NCBI GenBank assembly: GCA_964416195.1
Contig: CAYQDB010000020.1
Location: 1 to 42,375, forward strand
Direction: 5' to 3'
DNA from: CAYQDB01 sp964416195
Lineage (GTDB): Bacteria; Zixibacteria; MSB-5A5; GN15; FEB-12
Length of the DNA: 42,375 nucleotides
Below, piece after piece: positions 33,184-42,038 of this stretch; the first letter of the stretch is position 1, and each line of letters starts with the position of its first letter. The notes below the pieces were generated by a model, which saw nothing but the letters and a program-made list of their open reading frames with translations, was not told the DNA's origin and ran no database searches. The position numbers and the translations under genes were made by a program.

Positions 33184-34038
33184 TTATCTTTTCCAGTACA
33201 CGTCGACCGATCCAAGGCCGACATCGATAATCAGGGTAATGCGGGTATCGGCATCTTCGAAGTCAGGCGATTCATAGATGCCGTCGTCGATCTCTTCCAA
33301 ACTGTTCTTGTGAAGATCGACCGAGGAAAGCCAGTTGGAGCCACTCGTTTCAACTCGCGCGGGAATACCGCGGGGGAGAATGATGTCGGCAGAACTGACG
33401 CCTATGTCGATGTCGATTGTTGACTCTCCGCTGTACTGGCCACGAAAATCGAGATCAAACGAGCCGGCGCCACCCGAAAAGGTCATCAACTCGAAGTTGG
33501 CGTTGCCGATCGAGTGCATATCTAATGACGAGGCGCCCGCATCAACGTTGATCTCTTTCAAGCGGATCGGGTTCGGTTCGGAGAAGTCAATATCACCCGA
33601 GGCCGCTCCCACATCGATTTCGAGATGCTCAAGGGGAACACCACCAAGGTCTATGTCGGCGTCACAGGCGCCAATATCCATATCCAGCGAAGTATGGTAA
33701 CTGGTGGACAGGATTATCTCAAGCCTGTTATCGTCAGTGTCGATATTTCTGTGTTTACGGTGCTCCGTCTCGATAAATAGGTGTCCGGTCGACTTCTTCA
33801 CCTCGTACGAGACATCATATTCAACACGACGCGGATCGTACAGCATGTCCAACGTGACGACATCAGACATATCCTCAGGGATGATTGTCAGTATGCCGGC
33901 GGCGAAATCAAGTTCCGTCTCAATCGTTTTTGCTCCCTCCGCATTTATACTGCGGGTCTCGTGCTCCTTCCTACCGGCTATCACCAGACCTCCACAAAAG
34001 ACTATCAGCGCAAGACTAACCGTCATAGCCTTCTTCAT
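33184..34038 (-). CDS. exported toast-rack/LiaF-like beta-repeat protein
   Basis: This is a predicted exported protein of 284 residues. After a signal peptide (residues 1-22) the sequence is a series of short beta strands rich in D/G/S with repeating signatures (DIGACDADIDLGG, DVGAASGDIDF, DAGASSLDMHSIGN, DIGVSSADIILP) and a final DVGLGSVDVYWKR. This matches the toast-rack/DUF4097 class of beta-solenoid-like domains, often paired with envelope stress regulators such as LiaF. AGGAGG lies eight bases before the ATG. It is the last gene of the ECF sigma operon. The mechanism is unknown; it could be a sensor or a structural surface protein. Confidence 0.75.
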   Translation of the reverse strand: MKKAMTVSLALIVFCGGLVIAGRKEHETRSINAEGAKTIETELDFAAGILTIIPEDMSDVVTLDMLYDPRRVEYDVSYEVKKSTGHLFIETEHRKHRNIDTDDNRLEIILSTSYHTSLDMDIGACDADIDLGGVPLEHLEIDVGAASGDIDFSEPNPIRLKEINVDAGASSLDMHSIGNANFELMTFSGGAGSFDLDFRGQYSGESTIDIDIGVSSADIILPRGIPARVETSGSNWLSSVDLHKNSLEEIDDGIYESPDFEDADTRITLIIDVGLGSVDVYWKR

Positions 34039-34065
34039 TGCTCTCCCTCCTTGTTTCTACTGAGG

Positions 34066-35340
34066 TTACTCGTCACTCTCTGGTATACGAGGGGAAAGCG
34101 GCGGAGTTGCACCGGGGAGCATCGGTCCTCTCGGTGGTGTGCCGAGGGGCGGACCATCGGGTATCGGAGGGGGGGCCGGCGCTGGGGCGTAAGAAGCTCC
34201 CGGTTGTTCCCGGCCGCCGGCAAAGAGGCGGTATTCCTTAAAGCCGAAACGGGTCAAAAGAGCCGCCCCCACACCCGCAAGAATCGGAAAGGAAGTGAGT
34301 AGGATAGAGATCACCAAGAAGAAAATCCCGAAGCCGTGAGACACATCGTCACTGGCGCCCAGAAGCACCGCCACCACAAACCACAGGGCCATCAGCAGAA
34401 GAATGCCCAGCATCGACTGGAGCAGCATGCTTTTTTCCCCTCCCAGATATTTCCGGGAGAACTGCCCGCCGAGCATGTTTCCAAAGGTGACGATACCAAG
34501 ACCTAAGGCAAAGGCGTAGACCAGGGGTATGAACGGCAACACCAGAAGTCCAACGATGGTAATCATAACCAGCGCCAAAATCGCCGGCATCAGGATCACG
34601 AACAGCAACCCCAAAAGGAAGGTCTTTACCTTGTGTTGATTCAGGCACTGCTCAAAATTCCGTATCTGTTTCGGCATCAAGGATACCGTTAAAAAACCAA
34701 AGAATAGCAGGAAAGCCGTTAATGACAGAACCACGACCAAGCCGTCAGCAGAAAACGGCCGGGTAATGTCTTTCAGCTCGAGGGGTGAACCAACCTCATT
34801 GATCTCGCCCAGTACCGCTCCTCCATCTCTCACGATAACCTTGGGCGCTTCAACATTACCGTCAACGCGGCCCGACTCAGTAATAAGAACCCTTTTCCTG
34901 AGTGACTTAACATCCCCCTTCACCCAGCCCTTGATCGTTACCCGGCCATAGGCTATAATATCACCGTCAACGTATTCGTCGTACCCAACCCATACAGATC
35001 GCTCGAAAGGTTTTACTTCCTTCTCTTCGGTGCACCTGTCCTCGATACTGGTTTCATCCCCGGTACGGTTGGTACGCTCAAGGCCTCTTGTGTCAGTTAT
35101 GTCTATGGGTAAAATACCTGGAACAAATACCTCTTCAGCGAAATCATAGTACCACTCATAACCGGCCGTATCGATGGCCGTGATGCCTTCCTCAGTGAGA
35201 AGTATCTCATTGAAGACAGTATCGCCCTGCTGGTCTACATATTCGGAGTCATCCGCCTGAGCGTATGTTGGTTCCGGACTGCTCAGGGTAAGCAATCCCA
35301 GACCAAGGAGCGTAAGACCAATGTGAATGGCTTTGCTCAT
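34066..35340 (-). CDS. membrane protein with bactofilin-like beta-helical domain
   Basis: This is a predicted membrane protein of 424 residues. A signal peptide is followed by an extracytoplasmic part with a bactofilin-type repeat region (YVDGDIIAYGRVTIKGWVKGDV, LITESGRVDGNVEAPKVIV, GAVLGEI; about residues 125-190). Four or so transmembrane helices follow (about 205-370) and then a Pro-rich cytoplasmic or external tail. Bactofilin-like coils can polymerise, so this may be a scaffold coupled to the membrane. It lies between the DUF4097 and toast-rack genes of the sigma operon with gaps of under 30 bases. I chose the ATG at 35340, with GGA six bases upstream; an ATG at 35352 adds four residues. 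Confidence 0.72.
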   Translation of the reverse strand: MSKAIHIGLTLLGLGLLTLSSPEPTYAQADDSEYVDQQGDTVFNEILLTEEGITAIDTAGYEWYYDFAEEVFVPGILPIDITDTRGLERTNRTGDETSIEDRCTEEKEVKPFERSVWVGYDEYVDGDIIAYGRVTIKGWVKGDVKSLRKRVLITESGRVDGNVEAPKVIVRDGGAVLGEINEVGSPLELKDITRPFSADGLVVVLSLTAFLLFFGFLTVSLMPKQIRNFEQCLNQHKVKTFLLGLLFVILMPAILALVMITIVGLLVLPFIPLVYAFALGLGIVTFGNMLGGQFSRKYLGGEKSMLLQSMLGILLLMALWFVVAVLLGASDDVSHGFGIFFLVISILLTSFPILAGVGAALLTRFGFKEYRLFAGGREQPGASYAPAPAPPPIPDGPPLGTPPRGPMLPGATPPLSPRIPESDE

Positions 35341-35366
35341 ACTACATCCCATGTAAGCGGCTCAGC

Positions 35367-36278
35367 TCAATAGAGAGCCACAGTAACATCGCCGGAGGAG
35401 GAAGAGAGCGTAATCTTAGGTCCTCCCCGACCAAACTCGCCAACCAGGCGATTGCGCGAAACGGACTTGATAGAAATGGGCATTTCCGACTTGACATCGC
35501 CCGACTGCGTTTCGATATCCAAGACCCCAGAGGAGGTTTCGGGAATCACGAACGTAATGGAGCCACTGCTTGTCTCCACGAAGTAGTCACGCGGACTGTC
35601 GAGCTCGGTTTGGATCTTTACGTCACCCGTAATGGTCGAGAGATCAATAGCTCCGCGGCTTTGGGTGATGATGACCCTACCCGAGGATGACTTGATACGG
35701 ATATCGCCTTCGACCCACTGCAAATCGATTTCTCCCTGTGGCTGACAAACCGTCACCGGTCCGAACAAAAACTCTCCGTGAGTCCTGCCGGCGGTGTTGT
35801 CAACTTGTATTTCACCCTCGATGCTGGAGAGCTCGATGTTTGCGGCTGTGCTTTGAATCCGGACCGAACTCTTAAGAGGCAGGGAGATCGTGTAATCGAC
35901 CGACCCATACGAATCGGACCCGCCCCCGAGCACTTTCTGCCAAAAAGAGGGGCTGCGCTTGAGCATCTTGAGATAGTTGGTGTTGATTGTTACTTCTTTG
36001 GGTGAAACGGCAACTTTTATCTCAATATGGTCGGCCACCTCCTCCGCTTCGTCCCTATCGGTAGCTCGGACGCGCTTCACGGCGTCTATAACCAACCTGT
36101 CATCCTCGCTGCCGGATATATAGACGCTGCCCCGCACCATGCCCAGGTCCAAAACAAGCGGCTGCTCGACATCTATCGTCTTCTGATAGCTGAAGGTGTA
36201 TTCCTCTGCATAGGTACTTGAAACAGCCAGCCAGAGCAAACCACCTGCGGTAAATATGACGGCCCGGAGCCAATACAT
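35367..36278 (-). CDS. exported DUF4097-type putative adhesin
   Basis: This is a predicted exported protein of 303 residues with an N-terminal signal peptide (cleavage after TYA near residue 24). The rest is a right-handed beta-helix-like array of short strands separated by G-D/S turns, such as GMVRGSVYISG, VEGDIRIKSSSGRVIITQSRGAIDL, TITGDVKIQ, ETQSGDVKSEM and the final SSSSGDVTVAL. These are the hallmark of DUF4097 proteins, which are frequent in ECF sigma or LiaF-type stress operons. AGGAG precedes the ATG at proper spacing. It follows the sigma gene by 36 bases. Its precise role is unknown. Confidence 0.8.
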   Translation of the reverse strand: MYWLRAVIFTAGGLLWLAVSSTYAEEYTFSYQKTIDVEQPLVLDLGMVRGSVYISGSEDDRLVIDAVKRVRATDRDEAEEVADHIEIKVAVSPKEVTINTNYLKMLKRSPSFWQKVLGGGSDSYGSVDYTISLPLKSSVRIQSTAANIELSSIEGEIQVDNTAGRTHGEFLFGPVTVCQPQGEIDLQWVEGDIRIKSSSGRVIITQSRGAIDLSTITGDVKIQTELDSPRDYFVETSSGSITFVIPETSSGVLDIETQSGDVKSEMPISIKSVSRNRLVGEFGRGGPKITLSSSSGDVTVALY

Positions 36279-36314
36279 CCCTACACTCCTATAACCTTCC
36301 TGAACTTGTAAACC

Positions 36315-36878
36315 TTATATAGATTTCAGTTTTTTCTTCAAAAGCTCTCTTGCTCTAAAAATCCTTGCCTTTACAGTTCCAATGGGTATACCAAGTAAAT
36401 CGGCTATTTCCTCGTATGATTTATCGTCTTTGTGCCGGTAGATAATGACTTCGCGGTATTTATCTGGCAGCGATGCAATTGCTTCCTGGATACTAAACCG
36501 GCGCTCCTTGCGCTCCAGGTCTCTTCCCGGGTGGTAGGAATAGTCAGCGACATCAATCTGCCGACCATTATTATCATCGTCTAGGTGGCGATCCAGGGAT
36601 AGTGCCTGTATCCTTTTTTTGCGTAGGTGGTCGATGGAGCAGTTGGCGGCTATTTTATACAGCCATGTCGAAAACCGGTATTCCGGCCGGTAGCTCGCCA
36701 GCGAGGCAAAGGCTTTCATAAAGGTTTCCTGGACCAGATCGTCGGCGGTCTCCCTGTCATGCACGATCTTGAAAACAATATGGTAGACAGACGGGCGATG
36801 CCTTTCAGTCAGGTTCCGAAAGGCCCTTTGGTTGCCTTCCAAAGCCCGTGTAATCAGTTCTGTATCGTCGTCCTGCAA
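36315..36878 (-). CDS. ECF-type RNA polymerase sigma factor
   Basis: This is a sigma-70 family extracytoplasmic-function factor of 187 residues. Region 2 (residues 20-90) contains DRETADDLVQETFMKAFASL and YRFSTWLYKIAANCSIDHLRKKR, the -10 recognition and core-binding segment. Region 4 (residues 130-185) contains ASLPDKYREVIIYRHKDDKSYEEIADLLGIPIGTVKARIFRAREL, a helix-turn-helix for the -35 element. Regions 1.1 and 3 are absent, as in ECF factors. No anti-sigma protein with a zinc-binding or membrane-anchored form is visible beside it. It begins with a TTG and heads an operon of three envelope proteins, which are likely part of its regulon. Confidence 0.92.
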   Translation of the reverse strand: MQDDDTELITRALEGNQRAFRNLTERHRPSVYHIVFKIVHDRETADDLVQETFMKAFASLASYRPEYRFSTWLYKIAANCSIDHLRKKRIQALSLDRHLDDDNNGRQIDVADYSYHPGRDLERKERRFSIQEAIASLPDKYREVIIYRHKDDKSYEEIADLLGIPIGTVKARIFRARELLKKKLKSI

Positions 36879-36934
36879 CTAGTTCTTTCTCTTACATACG
36901 GTTCGGATAGAGCACTGTTTCACCGGCCCGGCAA

Positions 36935-36963
36935 ATAATATACAACCAGACAAAGAGTTACAA
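36935..36963 (-). promoter_or_regulatory. possible promoter of the ECF sigma operon
   Basis: Read on the minus strand, TTGTAA (36958-36963) and TATTAT (36935-36940) are 17 bases apart, about 55 bases before the TTG start. The -10 match is 5 of 6 and the -35 match 4 of 6. An autoregulatory ECF promoter (GAAC-type -35) was not obvious. Confidence 0.35.
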
Positions 36964-36969
36964 GGGAAA

Positions 36970-37249
36970 ACTTACTTCGGCCCACGGCGCTCCTGCAATG
37001 ACAGTAACGGGAGGCACCCACACAAGAACGGGATCGGCAAAAGTTCCCCTTTTCTCTTGCCCACAGCCAAAAAGCAATTGACGTCTCGTGTCTTTTGACT
37101 GACATTAGATACAGGTGCCGCTTTTGGCAGGTGGCCGAACGAGTCACACCTGACCGGTCAACTCGTGCGACAGCCGCTCGCCGGGTGTTTTGTTATGCAC
37201 GTGGATGTCCGGCCTGTTTTGCTGCAATTGGAAAAGAGATGAGTGCCCC
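36970..37249. other. gap between divergent sigma and dnaE genes with a degenerate repeat
   Basis: The region is 371 bases if counted from the sigma gene start. It holds a decayed CGCTCCTGCAATGACAGTAACGGGA unit at about 36988-37012. This is similar to the CTCGCAATGACGAGG unit at 33107-33121. No gene or convincing dnaE promoter was recognised. An inverted pair CGAGT/ACTCG flanks TGACCGG near 37139-37166. Confidence 0.45.
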
Positions 37250-40200
37250 GTGAAATTCGCTAATTTCGTTCATCTTCACACCCACAGCCAGTACTCCCTG
37301 CTTGACGGCGCCTGTCGCTTGGATTCCGTAATCAAGTTAGCCAAGCAGTACCGGATGCCGGCGCTGGCGATCACCGACCATGGCAACATGTTCGGTGCCA
37401 TGGAGTTCTACAAGAAGGCCACCAAGGCCGGCATCAAGCCGATAGTCGGATGTGAGGCCTATGTCGCCGGGGGAAGTCGGTTTGAGAAAAAGCCGTCCAA
37501 CAAGTACCCAGACAGCGGATTTCACTTAGTCCTACTGGTCAAGAACATCACCGGCTACAAGAACCTGATGAAACTGAGTTCGGCTGCTTTTCTGGAAGGC
37601 TTTTATCACCGACCTCGTATTGACAAACAACTGCTGCGTGAATACTCTGAGGGACTGATCGCCACTTCTGCTTGTATGAAAGGGGAGGTAAGCTGGAATC
37701 TTCTCCGGGGGAACACAGATGCTGCTGTAGCCGCCGCCCTGGAGCTGCAGGAAATCTTTGGCCAGGGCAATTTCTTCCTAGAGCTTCAGGATCACGGACT
37801 GGAAGCAGAAAAAACGTTGGTTCCCAAGATCGATGCCATTTCGCGCGAGACCGGCATACCTCTTGTCGTTACCAATGACTGCCACTATCTCCAACAGGAA
37901 GATTATGAAGCGCATGACGCCTTGTTGTGCATTCAGACGGGCAAAACAGTCGAAGACACCGATCGCATGCACTACAACACCGACCAGTTGTATTTCAAGT
38001 CGGCCGAAGAAATGGAGAAGCTTTTCGAAGATTTCAGGCCGGCAATCGAGAACACGATCCGGATTGCCGAGGCCTGCAATCTGGAGTTGCAGTTTGGTCA
38101 ACTGCTTTTGCCTGTGTTTCCTATTCCCAGGTCGTTTACTGACGCCGACACTTACCTGAGACACCTCTGCGAGGAGGGACTCAAAGAGCGCTACGACAAG
38201 ATCACTGGTGAAATCAAGCAGCGGCTTGAGTACGAACTGGGCGTTATCAAGCAGATGGGCTACGCCGGTTACTTCCTGATAGTAAAGGATTTTTGTGATT
38301 ATGCACGCAGTCGGAGTATTCCCGTTGGTCCCGGCCGTGGCTCGGCGGCAGGATCGCTTGTGTCATACCTGCTCAAGATTACTAATATCGATCCGATCGC
38401 CTTTGAGCTTCTGTTCGAGCGCTTTCTCAATCCGGAACGCGTATCCATGCCGGATATCGATATCGATTTCTCGGACCGAGGTCGTGATAAAATCATCCAC
38501 TATGTGATAGACAAGTACGGCAAGGATAATGTCTGTCAGATCATCACATTCGGCACTATGGCTGCACGTGCGGTGGTACGTGATGTCGGGCGAGTGCTGG
38601 GATTTCCCTATGGCGAGGTGGATAAGATTGCCAAGATGATTCCTTTCGCTGTCGATATGACTTTAGAACGAGCCTTGAAGAAATCACCGGAACTGGCGGA
38701 GCTGGTCAAAGAGAATAAGCGGGTCGCCAAGCTGATCAGGTTTTCTCAAACACTGGAAGGCCTGGCGCGCCACTGTTCCACTCACGCGGCAGGGGTAGTC
38801 ATTGCGCCTTCGGCATTGACCAACTACGTGCCGCTGTTTAACGGTTCCAGGGATGAAATTACCACCCAATACGACATGAAAATGGTCGAAGAAATCGGCT
38901 TGCTCAAGATGGATTTCCTGGGGCTGCGCACACTGACGGTGATTGATGATGCCGTCAGGATGATCCACAAGAACCATCCTGACACAACTGTTGATATTCA
39001 CGCCATTAGTCTCGATGACCCTGAGGTCTACGACCTGTTTGCGAAAGGTGAAACAACCGGCATATTCCAGTTTGAATCGTCTGGGATGCGGGACTATTTA
39101 CGCAAGCTCCACCCGGAGAGCTTCACCGACCTAACCGTGATGAACGCCCTGTACCGCCCCGGCCCGCTTGATTCCGGCATGATTGACACTTACATCGAGC
39201 GCAAGAAAGGGGCCAGAAACATCAAGTACCTGCATCCTAAGCTCGAGAAGATCCTCGGCAGCACCTATGGTGTTATCGTGTTTCAGGAACAGGTGCTCAA
39301 GATTGCCAACTCACTGGCAGGGTATTCAATGGGCAAGGCGGATCTGTTGCGTAAGGCAATGGGGAAGAAAGACGCTGCCTTAATGGCGGCACAGAAGAGG
39401 GAATTCCTTGAGGGGGCACAGGAAAACAGGATCGACCACAAGATAGCCGAAGAGGTTTTCAATCAGATTGAAACTTTCGCCCGGTACGGCTTTAACAAGG
39501 CACACTCGACTTCCTATGCCAATATCGCTTACCAGACAGCCTGGTTAAAACGTTATTATCCCAGGGAGTTTATGGCGGCTCTGATGACTTCGGAAATAAA
39601 TGATACCGACCGCATCTATGTCCTGCTGGAGGAGTGCCGTCGCGTGGGGATCGAGGTTCTCCCTCCTGATGTCAACCAATCGGGTGTCGATTTTTCCGTC
39701 GTTGAGGGAAAGATCCGCTTTGGCCTGAAGGCAATCAAGAACGTTGGTGAGGCTGCCGCCATGGCCATTGTTAAAGAACGAGAGCAAGGCGGCCGTTTTG
39801 ACGCCCTTGCTGACGTGGTCAGTCGAGTGCCGAACGGCGCCCTTAACCGGCGGACACTGGAATCTCTCATTGCTGCGGGCGCCTATGATTCTCTGGCTGG
39901 TAACAGAGCTCAAAAGTACAAGGTGGTGGAAATAATGTTGGACTTCGGCCATCGGATTAGCCAGCAGGTTGCAACACACGACCTGTTCGCAGGAGATAGC
40001 GGAGAAGTGCAGCGTGTCGCTCCTGAGCTACCTCCGGTCGAGGAATGGTCAAATTCCAAGAAACTGGCCCAGGAGAAAGCGATGCTCGGTTTCTATATTT
40101 CCGGTCACCCCCTGGATAGATACCGGAATGAATTGACATCGTTCACTACCAATACCATCGGCAAGCTGTCTGAGGTCAGCGACGGACATGAGGTGACAGT

Positions 40201-40699
40201 TGGAGGGATTATTACCGCCGTCAAAGAGATGCTGGACAAAAAAGGCAACATGATGGCTTTCGTCACCCTTGAGGATTACACTGGCGGGGTGGAACTTATT
40301 ATGTTTTCCGACTGTTACGGTAAAAGTCGGGAGTTTATCGCCGTTGATCGGTTGGTGCTCGTGACCGGCAGAGTGTCGACACGTGAAGGCGAAGCCTCCA
40401 AAGTCATCGGGTCTGAGGTTTTGCTGCTTGAAAAATTAACGGAACGATATAATTGCCAACTGGTTATAAAGATCAATGTCGGCTGCTCCGATACTCTTGT
40501 AGACAGGGTGCTGGCCTCCCTTGAGCAGTTCAGGGGCCCCTCGCCGGTGCTGCTGGCAACAAGAGAAAATGGTACTGAGGTGTATATAAGGTCAAAAAAG
40601 TACGCAGTGAATCTGGATTTCAAACTGCTTAACCTTCTCAAGGAACTACTCGGCGAGTCGAGCGCTTTTGTAAGGCCGCTCACCGGAAAGGAAAGCTAA
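37250..40699 (+). CDS. dnaE: DNA polymerase III subunit alpha
   Basis: This is the replicative polymerase catalytic subunit of the DnaE1 class, 1149 residues. Domains in order: an N-terminal PHP domain (VHLHTHSQYSLLDG, ITDHGNMFGA, NDCHYL), then palm/thumb/fingers with GPGRGSAAGSL and the catalytic aspartates Asp402 and Asp404 in PDIDIDF. The tandem helix-hairpin-helix region comes next, and an OB-fold with VTVGGIITAVKEM...FVTLEDYTGGVELIMF; a tau-binding-like C-terminus ends the chain. The frame extends to 37190, but I chose the GTG at 37250 because the protein then begins KFANFVHLHTHS, as in the family, although the ribosome binding site is weak. It is an essential gene and looks complete. 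Confidence 0.95.
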   Translation: MKFANFVHLHTHSQYSLLDGACRLDSVIKLAKQYRMPALAITDHGNMFGAMEFYKKATKAGIKPIVGCEAYVAGGSRFEKKPSNKYPDSGFHLVLLVKNITGYKNLMKLSSAAFLEGFYHRPRIDKQLLREYSEGLIATSACMKGEVSWNLLRGNTDAAVAAALELQEIFGQGNFFLELQDHGLEAEKTLVPKIDAISRETGIPLVVTNDCHYLQQEDYEAHDALLCIQTGKTVEDTDRMHYNTDQLYFKSAEEMEKLFEDFRPAIENTIRIAEACNLELQFGQLLLPVFPIPRSFTDADTYLRHLCEEGLKERYDKITGEIKQRLEYELGVIKQMGYAGYFLIVKDFCDYARSRSIPVGPGRGSAAGSLVSYLLKITNIDPIAFELLFERFLNPERVSMPDIDIDFSDRGRDKIIHYVIDKYGKDNVCQIITFGTMAARAVVRDVGRVLGFPYGEVDKIAKMIPFAVDMTLERALKKSPELAELVKENKRVAKLIRFSQTLEGLARHCSTHAAGVVIAPSALTNYVPLFNGSRDEITTQYDMKMVEEIGLLKMDFLGLRTLTVIDDAVRMIHKNHPDTTVDIHAISLDDPEVYDLFAKGETTGIFQFESSGMRDYLRKLHPESFTDLTVMNALYRPGPLDSGMIDTYIERKKGARNIKYLHPKLEKILGSTYGVIVFQEQVLKIANSLAGYSMGKADLLRKAMGKKDAALMAAQKREFLEGAQENRIDHKIAEEVFNQIETFARYGFNKAHSTSYANIAYQTAWLKRYYPREFMAALMTSEINDTDRIYVLLEECRRVGIEVLPPDVNQSGVDFSVVEGKIRFGLKAIKNVGEAAAMAIVKEREQGGRFDALADVVSRVPNGALNRRTLESLIAAGAYDSLAGNRAQKYKVVEIMLDFGHRISQQVATHDLFAGDSGEVQRVAPELPPVEEWSNSKKLAQEKAMLGFYISGHPLDRYRNELTSFTTNTIGKLSEVSDGHEVTVGGIITAVKEMLDKKGNMMAFVTLEDYTGGVELIMFSDCYGKSREFIAVDRLVLVTGRVSTREGEASKVIGSEVLLLEKLTERYNCQLVIKINVGCSDTLVDRVLASLEQFRGPSPVLLATRENGTEVYIRSKKYAVNLDFKLLNLLKELLGESSAFVRPLTGKES

Positions 40700-40723
40700 G
40701 GCATAGTTCCCACGGATATCTTT

Positions 40724-41278
40724 ATGAAACAAACAAAACTCCTCACTCATTTGTTGCTTCTTGTAGCTCTTTTGGCGGTGACCGTTGGATCACAGGAAGA
40801 CAAGAATTCCGACCGGAAACAGTCATCGCAGAAGAAGACTAACCATGAAAAGGTTGATTGGATGGCCTATGATGTCGGTTTAACCAAGGCAAAAACTGAA
40901 GACAAGCATATCTTTATCGATTTCACGGCCGAATGGTGTGGCTGGTGCAGGAAGATGGAGAAGGAAACGTTTTCCAGACCGGAAGTTATTGAAATGCTCA
41001 ATACTAACTTTGTGCCGGTAAGGGTAGATGGCGATTCAAAGCACGAGCTCAATATTGACGGCTACAAAGTTACCGAAAAGGATCTTATGCGGTTTGAGTA
41101 TAGAGTGAGTGGACTCCCTTCCTACTGGTTCCTGAAACCGGACGGCACCAAGCTGGCCGTGATCCGCGGTTACAAGCCAGCCGAATATATGATGGAAGCG
41201 TTTGAATACATCAAAGACTACAAGTATGACACCACCCGGACCGAAACACCCGATAAAAAGGAAAAAAAGAAAGACTGA
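40724..41278 (+). CDS. exported thioredoxin-fold protein (Cys-Gly-Trp-Cys)
   Basis: This is a predicted exported thioredoxin-like protein of 184 residues. A signal peptide or anchor (residues 1-23) is followed by a charged linker and a thioredoxin fold with active site WCGWC (Cys72, Cys75) and a cis-proline in SGLPSYWFL. The WCGWCRKMEKETF pattern is that of the DsbD-C/thioredoxin_7 group, which reduces or isomerises disulfides outside the cytoplasm. It ends in a Lys/Glu-rich tail. It lies 24 bases downstream of dnaE, and a second thioredoxin-fold gene follows 111 bases later. The partner proteins are not known. Confidence 0.85.
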   Translation: MKQTKLLTHLLLLVALLAVTVGSQEDKNSDRKQSSQKKTNHEKVDWMAYDVGLTKAKTEDKHIFIDFTAEWCGWCRKMEKETFSRPEVIEMLNTNFVPVRVDGDSKHELNIDGYKVTEKDLMRFEYRVSGLPSYWFLKPDGTKLAVIRGYKPAEYMMEAFEYIKDYKYDTTRTETPDKKEKKKD

Positions 41279-41389
41279 ATTGCCAGGAGACTAACGCCCA
41301 CCGGCCTGGCAGATAGACACACCGGTTGGCGCCAGAGACCGACCTGTATCTTATATGATGAAACCTTTTTCGCAGTTAAGGAACCGTAT

Positions 41390-41890
41390 ATGCTGAAGAA
41401 ACTTGCGCTGTCACTCTCAGTATTCATGTTGTGGACAATTCTTATCTCCTGTGGCGGCAACAGCAAACAGACCGGCCAGGGTTTTGAGATTTTTGATATC
41501 AAGGGAACACTTCATCGTTCGGACGAGTGGATTGGAAAACAACCGGTAGTATTAAACTTCTGGGGGACCTGGTGCGGTCCCTGTCGCAAAGAGATGCCAG
41601 ACCTGGTGAGGCTCTATGATGAGTACTCACCCAAAGGTATCGAGATGCTCGGCATGGCGGTGAATGACCACCCCAATAGAATCGAGAAATTCGTCAGCCA
41701 GTACGGGATGCGCTGGGTGATGCTCATGGCAAACAGGGATATTGCCATGAGGTATGGTGTCACTTCCGGAATACCGCAGACAATCTTCCTGGACAAGGAC
41801 GCCCGGGTAGTGATGCGCTTTAGGGGTAGCAGAACGTATGAGACGCTGAAAACCGGCTTTGAGGCGTTACTGAAAGATCAAGCAAAATAA
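41390..41890 (+). CDS. TlpA-like thioredoxin lipoprotein
   Basis: This is a predicted lipoprotein of 166 residues with lipobox LISC (Cys near residue 21). A TlpA/ResA-type thioredoxin fold follows: FDIKGTLHRSDEW, the WGTWCGPCRKEMP active site (Cys62, Cys65), MAVNDHPNRIEKF and the cis-proline region TSGIPQTIFLD. Such proteins reduce disulfides of apocytochrome c or other exported proteins on the outer side of the cytoplasmic membrane. It is likely a functional pair with the preceding CGWC protein. The gene ends 70 bases before a hairpin that serves the gene on the other strand. Confidence 0.88.
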   Translation: MLKKLALSLSVFMLWTILISCGGNSKQTGQGFEIFDIKGTLHRSDEWIGKQPVVLNFWGTWCGPCRKEMPDLVRLYDEYSPKGIEMLGMAVNDHPNRIEKFVSQYGMRWVMLMANRDIAMRYGVTSGIPQTIFLDKDARVVMRFRGSRTYETLKTGFEALLKDQAK

Positions 41891-41960
41891 CAGTATGTCC
41901 GGTCTCAGAGAGACCTGCCCTGCTTGTCGAATCATCTAAACAGGGTCCTGCAACCACAAA

Positions 41961-41987
41961 AAAGCGCCCCCTATCAGGAGGCGCTTT
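41961..41987 (-). terminator. rho-independent terminator for the right-edge gene
   Basis: On the minus strand, AAAGCGCC pairs with GGCGCTTT (41980-41987 with 41961-41968) around an 11-base loop, followed by a run of six T residues. It lies about 50 bases after the stop of the minus-strand gene ending at 42039. Read on the plus strand it has only a short T-tract, so it may also weakly terminate the TlpA-like gene. Confidence 0.8.
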
Positions 41988-42038
41988 GTGTCATGCTGTT
42001 TGTGTAACTTAGCTCTTCCCATCAGTCAGCCAACCCCA

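Noticed and set aside
36920..37147. A 75-codon minus-strand frame upstream of the sigma gene.
   Set aside because: It has no domain, poor composition, and it overlaps the likely sigma promoter and a degenerate repeat.
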